Assembly: GCF_013366375.1 (NCBI RefSeq)
Contig: NZ_JABWMJ010000011.1
Span: 123,494-187,493 of the forward strand
Direction: 5' to 3'
DNA length: 64,000 nucleotides
DNA from: Rhizobacter koreensis
Lineage (GTDB): Bacteria > Pseudomonadota > Gammaproteobacteria > Burkholderiales > Burkholderiaceae_C
In this document: positions 24,863 through 32,582 of the stretch, piece after piece
Layout of the letters: each line of letters starts with the position of its first letter
How positions within the stretch are numbered: the first letter of the stretch is position 1
Notes under the pieces: model-generated
Told to the model about the DNA's origin: nothing
The model's database searches: none
Seen by the model: the letters and a program-made list of their open reading frames with translations, nothing else
Position numbers and translations under genes: made by a program

Positions 24863-24883
24863 AGCCGACGCCGGCGCCAATGG

Positions 24884-24918
24884 AAAAACGGCACGGGGCG
24901 AGTGCGCCGCGTGCCGTT
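24884..24918 (-). terminator. Intrinsic terminator of the ppiC unit
   Basis: On the minus strand a 9-bp stem (AACGGCACG at 24887-24895 with CGTGCCGTT at 24910-24918) is extended by an inner GGCG/CGCC pairing around a short loop. It is followed by TTTTT (24888-24884). It lies 45 bases beyond the ppiC stop and between convergent genes. A plus-strand function for ybbA is weaker because only TTC follows. Confidence 0.75.
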
Positions 24919-24962
24919 CTGGCGGGGCGAAGCGGCCTCGACCGCCTGCCGTCAGTACGCGA

Positions 24963-25784
24963 TCAGTTCGCGAACTTGTAGTCGGTCTTGGTCTTGGCGC
25001 GGATGTCCTTGCGGAAGGCGTCGGCCTTCTGCGCGAACAGGCGCTGCTGGATCTGCTCCTTCACCTCGGCCAGGGCGGGGAACTGCGCCGGGCGCGTGTC
25101 CTCGAGCTTGATGATGTGATAGCCGAACTGCGTCTTCACCGGGGTCTCGGTGATTGCGCCCTTCTGCAGCGCGGTCATCGCCTGCGAGAACTCGGGCACG
25201 TAGGTGCCAGCCGCCGCGAAGTCGAGGTCACCGCCGTTCTCGGCGCTGCCCGGGTCCTTGGAGTTCGCCTTGGCGAGGTCCTCGAACTTGGCACCGCCCT
25301 TGAGCTGGGCAATCAGCGCCTTGGCGTCTTCTTCCTTCTCGACGAGGATGTGGCGGGCGCGGTACTCGGTGCCGCCGGCCTGCGCCTTGTAGCGGTCGTA
25401 CTCGGCCTGGATCTCGGCATCGCTGATCGGGTTCTTCTTCTGCACGTCGGTGACGAGCAGGCCGATCAGGATGTTCTGACGCGAGAGCTCCATCTGCGTC
25501 TTGTACTCGGGCGTGGCGGCGAGGCCGCGGCGCTCGGCTTCCTGCGCGAACATCTCGCTTTCGACCACCTGGTCGCGCACGCGCTGCTCGAGATCGGGCG
25601 GGACCGGCTGGCCGCGCTGCGACATCTGCCGCGTCACCTGCGCCATCAGCGCGTCGACGCGGGCCTTGGATACCGGCTTGCCGTTGACGATCGCGACGTT
25701 CTGCGCGTTCGCCGTTGCAGGCAGCCAGGCCGCCGACGTGACGAGCGCGAGCGATGCGCACGTGGCGAGGAGTGTCTTCTTCAT
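24963..25784 (-). CDS. Periplasmic parvulin-type peptidyl-prolyl isomerase
   Basis: A 273-residue exported protein. A signal peptide (MKKTLLATCASLALVTSAAW... cleaved near ANA-QN) is followed by a SurA-like N-terminal helical region (about 30-140) and one parvulin domain (about 143-235). The domain has ARHILVEKEEDAKALIAQL, SKDPGSAENGGDLDF and FGYHIIKLED. It catalyses proline cis-trans isomerisation of envelope proteins. The ATG at 25784 was preferred to an in-frame ATG eight codons upstream because it gives a standard signal peptide. It follows bolA and yciB, an order common in betaproteobacteria. Confidence 0.93.
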   Translation of the reverse strand: MKKTLLATCASLALVTSAAWLPATANAQNVAIVNGKPVSKARVDALMAQVTRQMSQRGQPVPPDLEQRVRDQVVESEMFAQEAERRGLAATPEYKTQMELSRQNILIGLLVTDVQKKNPISDAEIQAEYDRYKAQAGGTEYRARHILVEKEEDAKALIAQLKGGAKFEDLAKANSKDPGSAENGGDLDFAAAGTYVPEFSQAMTALQKGAITETPVKTQFGYHIIKLEDTRPAQFPALAEVKEQIQQRLFAQKADAFRKDIRAKTKTDYKFAN

Positions 25785-25859
25785 GGTGGAACGGAGCCTT
25801 TCAGGCATTTCGAATGAAGACGGAGCGGCGACGCGGTTGCGCGAGGGGCTGCGCGGCGG

Positions 25860-26153
25860 TCAAGCTTCTCCGGGGGCTCGGGCGTCGATCGCGAGGGCGT
25901 GGATCCCGCGCTGCATCGATGAGCGGAGTGCATCATATACGAGGCGATGGCGCGCCACTCGTGACATCCCCGCAAAGCGCGCACTGACGATATGGACCGT
26001 GTAGTGGCGCCCTTCACGGGCCCCGGCATGGCCGGCATGCAGGTGACTGTCGTCGTCGATCCGGATGCTCTCCGGCTGCAGGGCGGCGGTGAGTTCGGCC
26101 TCGATGGCAGCGGCCGACACCCAGCCGGCGCGTGGATCGATCGCTTCGCTCAT
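25860..26153 (-). CDS. bolA: BolA family protein
   Basis: A 97-residue BolA/YrbA-like protein. It shows the central IEAELTAALQPESIRIDDDSH region, the HAGHAGAREGRHYTVHIVS segment, in which the histidines serve as Fe-S ligands with monothiol glutaredoxins, and the C-terminal RVARHRLVYDAL helix. BolA proteins take part in iron-sulfur trafficking and stress responses. The start overlaps the yciB stop as ATGA (26150-26153). The gene lies between yciB and the ppiC-like gene on the same strand. Confidence 0.9.
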   Translation of the reverse strand: MSEAIDPRAGWVSAAAIEAELTAALQPESIRIDDDSHLHAGHAGAREGRHYTVHIVSARFAGMSRVARHRLVYDALRSSMQRGIHALAIDARAPGEA

Positions 26154-26824
26154 GGCCGTTCCGCAGGAGCGTCGGCATGGGCGAGCGCGGCGCCGCCGGC
26201 GGAGTCGTTCTCGTCCGGCACGTGTCGCGAGACCCAAAGGCCCTGCGCGAGCACGAACAGGAACATCAGGCCGGTGATGCCGAACACCTTGAAGGTGGCC
26301 CAGGTCGAGGTCGAGAAGTTGTAGGCCACGTAGAGGTTGAGCACGCCGATCGCGACGAAGAACGCGATCCAGACCCAGTTGAGGCGTTGCCACACCGGCT
26401 GCGGCAGCTCGAGCTGGCCGCCGAGCGCGGCCCGCAGCAGGTTCTTGCCGAACAGCGACTGGCTGATCCAGAGCGCCGCGCCCATCACCCAATAGAGGAC
26501 GCTTGGTTTCCACATGATGAACGTGGGGTTGTGGAACCAGACCGTGGCGCCGCCGAGAACGACCACCAGCACCAGGGTCGCCCAGAGCATGCCGCCGACG
26601 GCCTTGCGGCGTGCGACGCGCCAGAGCACCTGCAGCAGGGTCACCATCACGACCACCAGCGTCGCCAGCAGCACCGGTGCTTCGGTGGGGCCCACCACGC
26701 CACCCGATACCAGGAAGCCCAGGTGCTCGGTCGCCAGCCGCGCCGCTTCGTCGGCGTGCGATTCGGCGATCTTGAAGGCGCCGAAGAACAGGATCAGCGG
26801 CAGGAAATCGAAGAACAGTTTCAT
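26150..26824 (-). CDS. yciB: Inner membrane septation-associated protein YciB/IspZ
   Basis: A 224-residue integral membrane protein beginning MKLFFDFLPLILFFGAFKIAE, the family signature, with about five to six hydrophobic segments and the characteristic FHNPTFIMWKPSVLYWVMG stretch. It is longer than E. coli YciB (179 residues), mainly through a hydrophilic tail rich in Ala, Asp and Pro. YciB is linked to envelope integrity and septation. It is the first gene of the yciB-bolA-ppiC unit and divergent from the amino acid transporter operon. Confidence 0.93.
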   Translation of the reverse strand: MKLFFDFLPLILFFGAFKIAESHADEAARLATEHLGFLVSGGVVGPTEAPVLLATLVVVMVTLLQVLWRVARRKAVGGMLWATLVLVVVLGGATVWFHNPTFIMWKPSVLYWVMGAALWISQSLFGKNLLRAALGGQLELPQPVWQRLNWVWIAFFVAIGVLNLYVAYNFSTSTWATFKVFGITGLMFLFVLAQGLWVSRHVPDENDSAGGAALAHADAPAERP

Positions 26825-27191
26825 CGGTGACGAGTGAAGCGACGGGGCCGCGCTGCCGCTCGAAGCACGACCGGGCGTCGCCCGGCCGTGCGCCGACGCG
26901 CACGGAGCCGTGAGTATCCGGGCAATGCCGGCTGACCTTGCGGCGTGGGTGTTTCCGCTCGTCGGCTCCGAGCGTGACGCCGCGCACGAGCCGTGCGCGT
27001 TCGGCGCGGGGCTGCCGCCGTCGCCCGTGTCCGGCCTCGCTGCTGCGACGCCGCCGCGTCGGCAGGCGCAAGCGAGGCACTTGGCACACGCGGACGGCCG
27101 CACAAACCCGACTAGGGGGTAGTCCCTGTAACCGGTGCCGCATCGATCCAGTTAAGTTTCGCCCGACTCGTTTTTTCCCCCAGGAGCCGAC
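26825..27191. other. Divergent intergenic region between yciB and livK
   Basis: No gene is supported. An imperfect inverted repeat occupies 26865-26891 (GCACGACCGGGCG paired with CGCCCGGCCGTGC, one mismatch). A separate short palindrome lies at 27110-27124. A ribosome binding site AGGAG sits just before the livK ATG. Confidence 0.45.
27110..27124. promoter_or_regulatory. Candidate operator GACTA-N5-TAGTC upstream of livK
   Basis: A perfect inverted repeat GACTA-GGGGG-TAGTC lies 67 bases before the livK ATG in the otherwise unstructured leader. This size and symmetry fits a dimeric regulator, for example a NarL/LuxR-type response regulator. No family can be assigned from the sequence alone. 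Confidence 0.35.
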
Positions 27192-28478
27192 ATGAAGTTC
27201 ACCCGTTCGCCGCTCGCGGCATCGTTGATGGCGATCGCGCTCGGCGTCGCGTTCGTCGCGCCGACCACGGCGAGTGCGCAGGCGCGCCCTGCGGCCGGCA
27301 AGGCGCTGCAAGGACAGGTCGTGAAGATGGCCTGGATCGACCCGCTGTCGGGCCTGATGGGTCCGGTCGGCAACAACCAGCTCAAGAGCTGGCAGTTCAT
27401 GGTCGAGAAGTTCAACGCCAACAACCCCGCGGGCGTGAAGTTCGAGGTCGTCGGCATGGACAACAAGCTCTCGCCGACCGAGAGCCTGAACGCGCTCAAG
27501 TCGGCGATCGACCAGGGCATCCGCTACGTGATCCAGGGCAACGGGTCGTCGGTCGCGCTGGCCCTCGTCGACGCGATCAACAAGCACAACGAACGCAACC
27601 CCGGCAAGGAGGTGATCTACCTCAACGAGGCCGCGGTCGACCCCGACCTCACCAACAGCAAGTGCAGCTTCTGGCACTTCCGCTTCGACGCCGACACGAC
27701 GATGAAGCTCGAGGCGATGACCTCGTTCATGAAGGACCAGCAGGACATCAAGAAGGTCTATCTGCTGAACCAGAACTACTCGCACGGCCAGCAGGTCGCC
27801 AAGTACACGAAGGAGTACCTGAAGCGCAAGCGCCCGGACATCGAGATCGTCGGCGAAGACCTGCACCCGCTCGCCCAGGTGCGCGACTTCGCGCCCTACA
27901 TCGCCAAGATCAAGGCGTCGGGCGCCGATTCCGTGGTCACCGGGAACTGGGGCTCGGACCTCTCGCTGCTGGTCAAGGCGGCGGTCGAGAGCGGCTACAA
28001 CGGCAAGTTCTTCACCTACTACACCGGCGTCACCGGCACGCCGTCGGCGCTCGGCACCAACGGCGCCGGCAAGGTGTACCAGGTGAGCTACGCGCACCCG
28101 AACATGCAGGGTCAATGGGCCGCCTGGACGAAGGAGTTCAAGCAGAAGTACAACGACGACTTCTACACCGGCTCGATCATCCGCATCCTCGAGGGTCTGA
28201 CCAACGCGATGGCGCAGACGCAGTCGACCGATCCGGTGAAGGTCGCGACCGCGATGTCGGGCATGAAGTACAAGAGCTCGTTCGGCGGCGACGTCGAGAT
28301 CCGCAAGACCGACCACCAGCTCCAGCAGCCGCTCTACATGATGGTCTGGCAGAAGGCGGATGCTAAGTACCCGTACAGCCCCGAGAACACCGGCATGACG
28401 CTGGCACCGGTGGCCGAGTACCCGAACTACGTGTCGAGCACGCCGACCAGCTGCCAGATGAAGCGACCGGGCGCCTGA
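27192..28478 (+). CDS. Branched-chain amino acid-type ABC transporter substrate-binding protein
   Basis: A 428-residue periplasmic protein. A signal peptide (MKFTRSPLAASLMAIALGVAF... cleaved near ASA-QA) is followed by a type I periplasmic binding fold with IDPLSGLMGPVGNNQLKSWQ near the start, VVGMDNKLSPTES, and the hinge region VYLLNQNYSHGQQVAKY. It would deliver an amino acid, amide or similar compound to the LivHMGF-type permease encoded downstream. A ribosome binding site CAGGAG precedes the ATG. It is separated from livH by a strong terminator, which would give the binding protein more transcript than the membrane parts. The substrate is unknown. Confidence 0.9.
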   Translation: MKFTRSPLAASLMAIALGVAFVAPTTASAQARPAAGKALQGQVVKMAWIDPLSGLMGPVGNNQLKSWQFMVEKFNANNPAGVKFEVVGMDNKLSPTESLNALKSAIDQGIRYVIQGNGSSVALALVDAINKHNERNPGKEVIYLNEAAVDPDLTNSKCSFWHFRFDADTTMKLEAMTSFMKDQQDIKKVYLLNQNYSHGQQVAKYTKEYLKRKRPDIEIVGEDLHPLAQVRDFAPYIAKIKASGADSVVTGNWGSDLSLLVKAAVESGYNGKFFTYYTGVTGTPSALGTNGAGKVYQVSYAHPNMQGQWAAWTKEFKQKYNDDFYTGSIIRILEGLTNAMAQTQSTDPVKVATAMSGMKYKSSFGGDVEIRKTDHQLQQPLYMMVWQKADAKYPYSPENTGMTLAPVAEYPNYVSSTPTSCQMKRPGA

Positions 28479-28493
28479 TCCCGTCCGCTTTGG

Positions 28494-28524
28494 AGCAAGG
28501 GCCCGTCAGCGGGCCCTTGCTTTG
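28494..28524 (+). terminator. Intrinsic terminator between livK and livH
   Basis: A perfect 12-bp stem (AGCAAGGGCCCG at 28494-28505 with CGGGCCCTTGCT at 28510-28521) has a TCAG loop and ends in a short TTT. It lies 16 bases after the livK stop and 50 before livH. Partial read-through would set the ratio of binding protein to permease. Confidence 0.85.
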
Positions 28525-28572
28525 TGGGGCGAGCGCTGAGAGCATCCCGCCCGAACCACCGACCGCACCCGC

Positions 28573-29607
28573 ATGGAGTTTTTCACCATTTCGATGCTCA
28601 ACGGCCTGAGCTACGGGCTGTTGCTGTTCATGCTGAGTTCGGGGCTGACGCTGATCTTCAGCATGATGGGCGTGCTGAACTTCGCGCACGCCAGCTTCTA
28701 CATGCTCGGCGCCTACCTCGCGTACTCGATCGCGAGGTTCACGGGCTTCTGGCCCGGCCTGGTGCTGGCCCCGATCGTCGTCGGCGTGCTGGGGGCGCTG
28801 TTCGAGCGCCACTTCCTTCGCCGCGTCCACAAGTACGGGCACGTCCCCGAGCTCCTGATCACGTTCGGCCTCTCGTTCGTGCTGGTCGAGGTGGTGCTGC
28901 TGATCTGGGGTCGCACCGCGGTCGAGTTCCCGCCACCTGAGGTGCTGCGCGGGCCGGCGTTCACCATCGTCAACTCGTCGATCGACGGCCTGCGGGTGGT
29001 GTGGGGCAAGGCCCCGGCCGAGATGTGCGCGGCGGCCGGCGCAGCCGTGCGCGTGGTCTGCTCGCCGTTTCCCGCGACGCGCGGCTTCATGATGCTGGTC
29101 GCGCTCTGCATGTTGCTCGCGCTCTGGCTGCTTCTCACGCGCACCCGCATCGGCCTCGTGATCCAGAGCGCGCTCACCCACCCCGAGATGGTCGAGGCGC
29201 TCGGGCACAACGTGCCCAAGGTCTTCATGCTGGTGTTCGGTGCCGGCTGCGCGCTCGCCGGCCTCGCCGGCGTGATCGGCGGCAGCACCTTCGTCACCGA
29301 GCCCGCAATGGCGGCGACGGTCGGGTCGGTGATCTTCGTCGTGGTCGTGGTCGGCGGCATGGGCTCGCTCGCCGGCGCCTTCGTCGCGTCACTGCTGATC
29401 GGGATCGTGCAGACCTTCGCGGTCGCGCTCGACTACTCGGTCGGCGGCCTGCTCGGTACGCTCGGCGTTCGGCTCTCGGGTGCCGCTGCCGACTACTCGC
29501 TGCTCAAGCTCACGATCTCGCAGATCGCGCCGATCCTGCCGTACCTGCTGCTGGTGCTGATCCTGATCTTCCGGCCCAAGGGCCTGCTCGGAACCCGCGA
29601 AGGATGA
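28573..29607 (+). CDS. livH: Branched-chain amino acid-type ABC permease, LivH-like
   Basis: A 344-residue integral membrane permease with a typical LivH start (FFTISMLNGLSYGLLLFMLSSG), the LNFAHASFYMLGAYL segment and GLAGVIGGSTF in the cytoplasmic coupling region. It is 40-50 residues longer than usual. Two extra hydrophilic stretches sit around residues 115-170 (including APAEMCAAAG) and near the C-terminus (about 295-315). The stop overlaps the livM ATG as ATGA. It forms the translocation channel with LivM. Confidence 0.93.
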   Translation: MEFFTISMLNGLSYGLLLFMLSSGLTLIFSMMGVLNFAHASFYMLGAYLAYSIARFTGFWPGLVLAPIVVGVLGALFERHFLRRVHKYGHVPELLITFGLSFVLVEVVLLIWGRTAVEFPPPEVLRGPAFTIVNSSIDGLRVVWGKAPAEMCAAAGAAVRVVCSPFPATRGFMMLVALCMLLALWLLLTRTRIGLVIQSALTHPEMVEALGHNVPKVFMLVFGAGCALAGLAGVIGGSTFVTEPAMAATVGSVIFVVVVVGGMGSLAGAFVASLLIGIVQTFAVALDYSVGGLLGTLGVRLSGAAADYSLLKLTISQIAPILPYLLLVLILIFRPKGLLGTREG

Positions 29608-30911
29608 GCGTGACGTCGACCCTCGCCGCGGCCCCGCCGCGTCGCTCGTTCAACACCGGCCGGCTCATCGTCTGGGGCGGCTTCGCACTGCTGCTGGTGG
29701 TCGCGCCGCTGCTCTTCTCGAGCGACTTCTCGATCACGCTGCTCGCGCAGATCGGCATCGCGATCGTCGCCTGCCTCTCGTACAACATGCTGCTGGGGCA
29801 GGGCGGCATGCTGAGCTTCGGACACGCCGTCTACACGGGCCTGGCGACCTTCGTCGCCATTCATGCGCTGCGTGCCGCCGGCGACGGTTCGTTCGCGGTA
29901 CCGGTGAGCCTCATCCCGCTGGTCGGTGGCCTCGCGGGCATGTTCTTCGCCATCATCCTCGGCTACGTCACGACCAAGAAGGCGGGCACGCCGTTCGCGA
30001 TGATCACGCTCGGCATCGGCGAACTGGTGTTCGCGATGGCGCTGATGGTTCCGGAGTTCTTCGGCGGCGAAGGCGGCGTCAACGCGAACCGGGTGGTCGG
30101 CAAGCCCGTGTTCGGCATCACCTTCGGGCCGCCGATCCAGGTCTACTACCTGCTCGCCTTCTATACCTTCGTCAGCACCGCCGCGATGTTCGCGTTCACG
30201 CGCACGCCTCTCGGCCGCATGCTGAACGCGGTGCGCGACAACCCCGAGCGCGTCGAGTTCGTCGGTTACAACACCCAGCGCGTGCGCTACTTCTCGTTCG
30301 TGATCGCCGGCTTCTTCGCCGGTATCGCCGGCGGCATGTACGCGCTCAATTTCGAGATCGCGACCGCCGAGGTGGTCGGCGCCGCGCGCTCGGGGCTCTA
30401 CCTGCTGTTCACGTTCCTCGGCGGCGCGATCTTCTTCTTCGGGCCCATCATCGGCGCGGTCCTGATGGTGCTGTCGTTCACGCTGTTCTCGGGCCTCAGC
30501 GAGGGCTGGCTGCTCTACCTCGGGCTGGTCTTCCTCTTCATGGTGATGTACGCGCCGGGTGGCATCGCCAGCCTGATCATGCTGAATCTGCGCGTGGCGA
30601 TGCACCGCAAGCTCGGCCGCCTGGTGCCCTGGTACATCGCGCTCGCGCTCGCCGCGTTGGTGATGCTGGTCGGTGCCGCCGCGCTCATCGAGTTCTTCTA
30701 CCACCTCAAGCTCGGCGCCGGCCTCGACCCGACGCTGCGCTTCGCCGGGCTTACGCTCGACACGCATTCGGTTGCGCCGTGGATCGGCGCGAGCGTGGTG
30801 GCGCTGGTCGGCTTCGCCATCTTCCACGTGACCCGGCGCCGTTTCGTGCGCGTCTGGGGCGACGTGCAGAGCGAGATCGAGGCGGAGACCGCCGCGAAGG
30901 CTGCCCGATGA
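29604..30911 (+). CDS. livM: Branched-chain amino acid-type ABC permease, LivM-like
   Basis: A 435-residue permease with the core LivM motifs LSYNMLLGQGGMLSFGHAVY, RTPLGRMLNAVRDNPERVEFVGY and FFAGIAGGMYAL. The C-terminal part after about residue 330 holds two additional membrane segments and a basic tail, making it longer than the usual 320-360 residue LivM. It pairs with LivH. The ATG overlaps the livH stop and its own stop overlaps livG, both as ATGA. Confidence 0.93.
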   Translation: MSVTSTLAAAPPRRSFNTGRLIVWGGFALLLVVAPLLFSSDFSITLLAQIGIAIVACLSYNMLLGQGGMLSFGHAVYTGLATFVAIHALRAAGDGSFAVPVSLIPLVGGLAGMFFAIILGYVTTKKAGTPFAMITLGIGELVFAMALMVPEFFGGEGGVNANRVVGKPVFGITFGPPIQVYYLLAFYTFVSTAAMFAFTRTPLGRMLNAVRDNPERVEFVGYNTQRVRYFSFVIAGFFAGIAGGMYALNFEIATAEVVGAARSGLYLLFTFLGGAIFFFGPIIGAVLMVLSFTLFSGLSEGWLLYLGLVFLFMVMYAPGGIASLIMLNLRVAMHRKLGRLVPWYIALALAALVMLVGAAALIEFFYHLKLGAGLDPTLRFAGLTLDTHSVAPWIGASVVALVGFAIFHVTRRRFVRVWGDVQSEIEAETAAKAAR

Positions 30912-31687
30912 CCGACGGGCGCTACGCACTCGAGCTGGTCGACGTCCGCAAGTCGTTCGGCAACACCGAGATCATCCGCGGCGCGAGCCTTGCGGTCGCG
31001 CCCGGCGAGCGGGTCGGCATCATCGGCCCGAACGGCGCCGGCAAGTCGACGCTGTTCAACCTGATCAGCGGCCGCTTCGCGCCGACGTCAGGGGCGATCG
31101 TCCTCAACGGCAAGCCGATCGGGGGCCTGCCGCCGTACCAGATCAACCGGCTCGGACTCTCGCGCAGCTTCCAGATTTCGAACTTGTTCGGGCGCCTCTC
31201 GGTGTTCGAGAACCTGCGCTGCGGCGTGCTGTGGTCGCTGGGCTACAGGTACGCGTTCTGGAAGTTCCTCGCCGACCTGCGCGACGCCAACGAGCGTGCC
31301 GAGCAGCTGATGCACATGATCAAGCTCGACCGCAAGCGCGAGACGCTCGCGATGAACCTCACCTACGCCGAGCAGCGCGCGCTCGAGATCGGCATCACCA
31401 TTGCCGGCGGCGCCGACGTGGTGCTGCTCGACGAGCCGACCGCCGGCATGAGCAAGAGCGAGACGACGCGTTTCGTCGAGCTGATCCGCGAGGTGACGGT
31501 CGGCAAGACGCTGCTCACGGTCGAGCACGACATGGGCGTGGTGTTCGGCCTCGCCGACAAGATCGCAGTGCTGGTCTACGGCGAGGTCATCGCCTTCGAC
31601 GTGCCGTCGGCGGTGCGCGGCAACGCGAAGGTCCGCGAGGCCTACCTCGGCTCCGCGCTCGCCGACGCCCAGGTGGCGGGGCACTGA
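30908..31687 (+). CDS. livG: Branched-chain amino acid-type ABC ATPase, LivG-like
   Basis: A 259-residue ATPase with a canonical Walker A GPNGAGKST (residues 40-48), Q-loop SRSFQISNLF, Walker B VVLLDEPTAGM and the switch histidine in VEHDMGVVF. The ABC signature is degenerate: LTYAEQ in place of LSGGQ or the LSYGEQ often seen in LivG. Together with the altered Walker A of LivF this leaves one full and one degenerate ATP site in the heterodimer. The start is fixed by the ATGA overlap with livM. Confidence 0.94.
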   Translation: MTDGRYALELVDVRKSFGNTEIIRGASLAVAPGERVGIIGPNGAGKSTLFNLISGRFAPTSGAIVLNGKPIGGLPPYQINRLGLSRSFQISNLFGRLSVFENLRCGVLWSLGYRYAFWKFLADLRDANERAEQLMHMIKLDRKRETLAMNLTYAEQRALEIGITIAGGADVVLLDEPTAGMSKSETTRFVELIREVTVGKTLLTVEHDMGVVFGLADKIAVLVYGEVIAFDVPSAVRGNAKVREAYLGSALADAQVAGH

Positions 31688-31695
31688 GGACCACC

Positions 31696-32391
31696 ATGCT
31701 CGAGATCAGCGGTCTGCACGCCTACTACGGCAAGAGCCACATCCTGCACGGCGTCGACCTCGGTGTCGGCGAGGGCGAGATCGTGAGCCTGCTCGGGCGC
31801 AACGGTTCGGGTCGCTCGACGACGATCCGGACCATCATGGGCTTGGTGGACGGCGAGGGGTCGATCCGCTTTCGCGGCGACCAGATCCTCGGCAGAAAGC
31901 CGTTCGACATCGCCTATCGCGGCATCGGTTACGTGCCCGAGAACCGCGAGGTGTTCCCCAAGCTCACGGTGCACCAGAACCTGCTGCTCGGCGAGAAGCG
32001 CGGCCGCAAGACGCCGCGCTGGACCGCCGCCGACATGTACCGCATGTTCCCGCGCCTCGAGGAGCGCCAGCACACCGAGGCCGGCGTGCTGTCGGGCGGC
32101 GAGCAGCAGATGCTGACGCTCTGCCGCACGCTGATGGGCGACCCGGACCTCATCATGATCGACGAGCCGACCGAAGGGCTCGCGCCGAAGATCGTCGAGC
32201 TCGTCGCCGACTATCTCAAGGAACTGAAGAACCGCGGCGTCTCGGTGTTGCTGGTCGAGCAGAAGCTCACCATCGCGCTCGAGATCTCGGAGCGCTGCTA
32301 CGTGATGGGACACGGCAGCATCGTCTTCGAAGGAACGCCGGCCGCACTGCGCGCCGACGAGCACGTGCGCAAGGAGTGGCTCGAGGTCTGA
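31696..32391 (+). CDS. livF: Branched-chain amino acid-type ABC ATPase, LivF-like, with Walker A Lys-to-Arg change
   Basis: A 231-residue LivF-type ATPase with Q-loop, a canonical signature LSGGEQQMLTLCRTL and Walker B LIMIDEPTEGLAP. The Walker A motif reads GRNGSGRST (residues 34-42), with arginine (R40, codon CGC) where the invariant lysine is expected. That lysine contacts the ATP phosphates, so this site is predicted to hydrolyse poorly. The rest of the protein is intact and in frame, so it is not a decaying gene. It ends 38 bases before the convergent cyd operon. Confidence 0.92.
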   Translation: MLEISGLHAYYGKSHILHGVDLGVGEGEIVSLLGRNGSGRSTTIRTIMGLVDGEGSIRFRGDQILGRKPFDIAYRGIGYVPENREVFPKLTVHQNLLLGEKRGRKTPRWTAADMYRMFPRLEERQHTEAGVLSGGEQQMLTLCRTLMGDPDLIMIDEPTEGLAPKIVELVADYLKELKNRGVSVLLVEQKLTIALEISERCYVMGHGSIVFEGTPAALRADEHVRKEWLEV

Positions 32392-32429
32392 GCCCGCGCC
32401 CGGCAGGCGAGTTCGACCCTTCGCGAGCC

Positions 32430-32582
32430 TCAGCTCAGCAGCACCAGCCGCAGCAGCCAGCCGACGACGCCCAGGGCGAGCACGCTCGCGGCCCATATCG
32501 CGACCAGCCACAGCACGCGCACGCTCCAGCGCGGGGACGGCTCCACGGGCCTCGCGCTTCTCAAGGCTGCCGGCAGCTTCAT
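32430..32582 (-). CDS. Small single-helix membrane protein of the DUF2474 type
   Basis: A 50-residue protein beginning MKLPAALRSARPVEPSPRW, followed by one hydrophobic helix (residues about 22-49: VRVLWLVAIWAASVLALGVV...). Its ATG at 32582 overlaps the cydB stop as ATGA. Short one-helix proteins of this kind (DUF2474, or CydX-like subunits) are encoded after cydAB in many proteobacteria and may be a third subunit of the bd oxidase. The assignment rests on position, length and topology. Confidence 0.8.
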   Translation of the reverse strand: MKLPAALRSARPVEPSPRWSVRVLWLVAIWAASVLALGVVGWLLRLVLLS

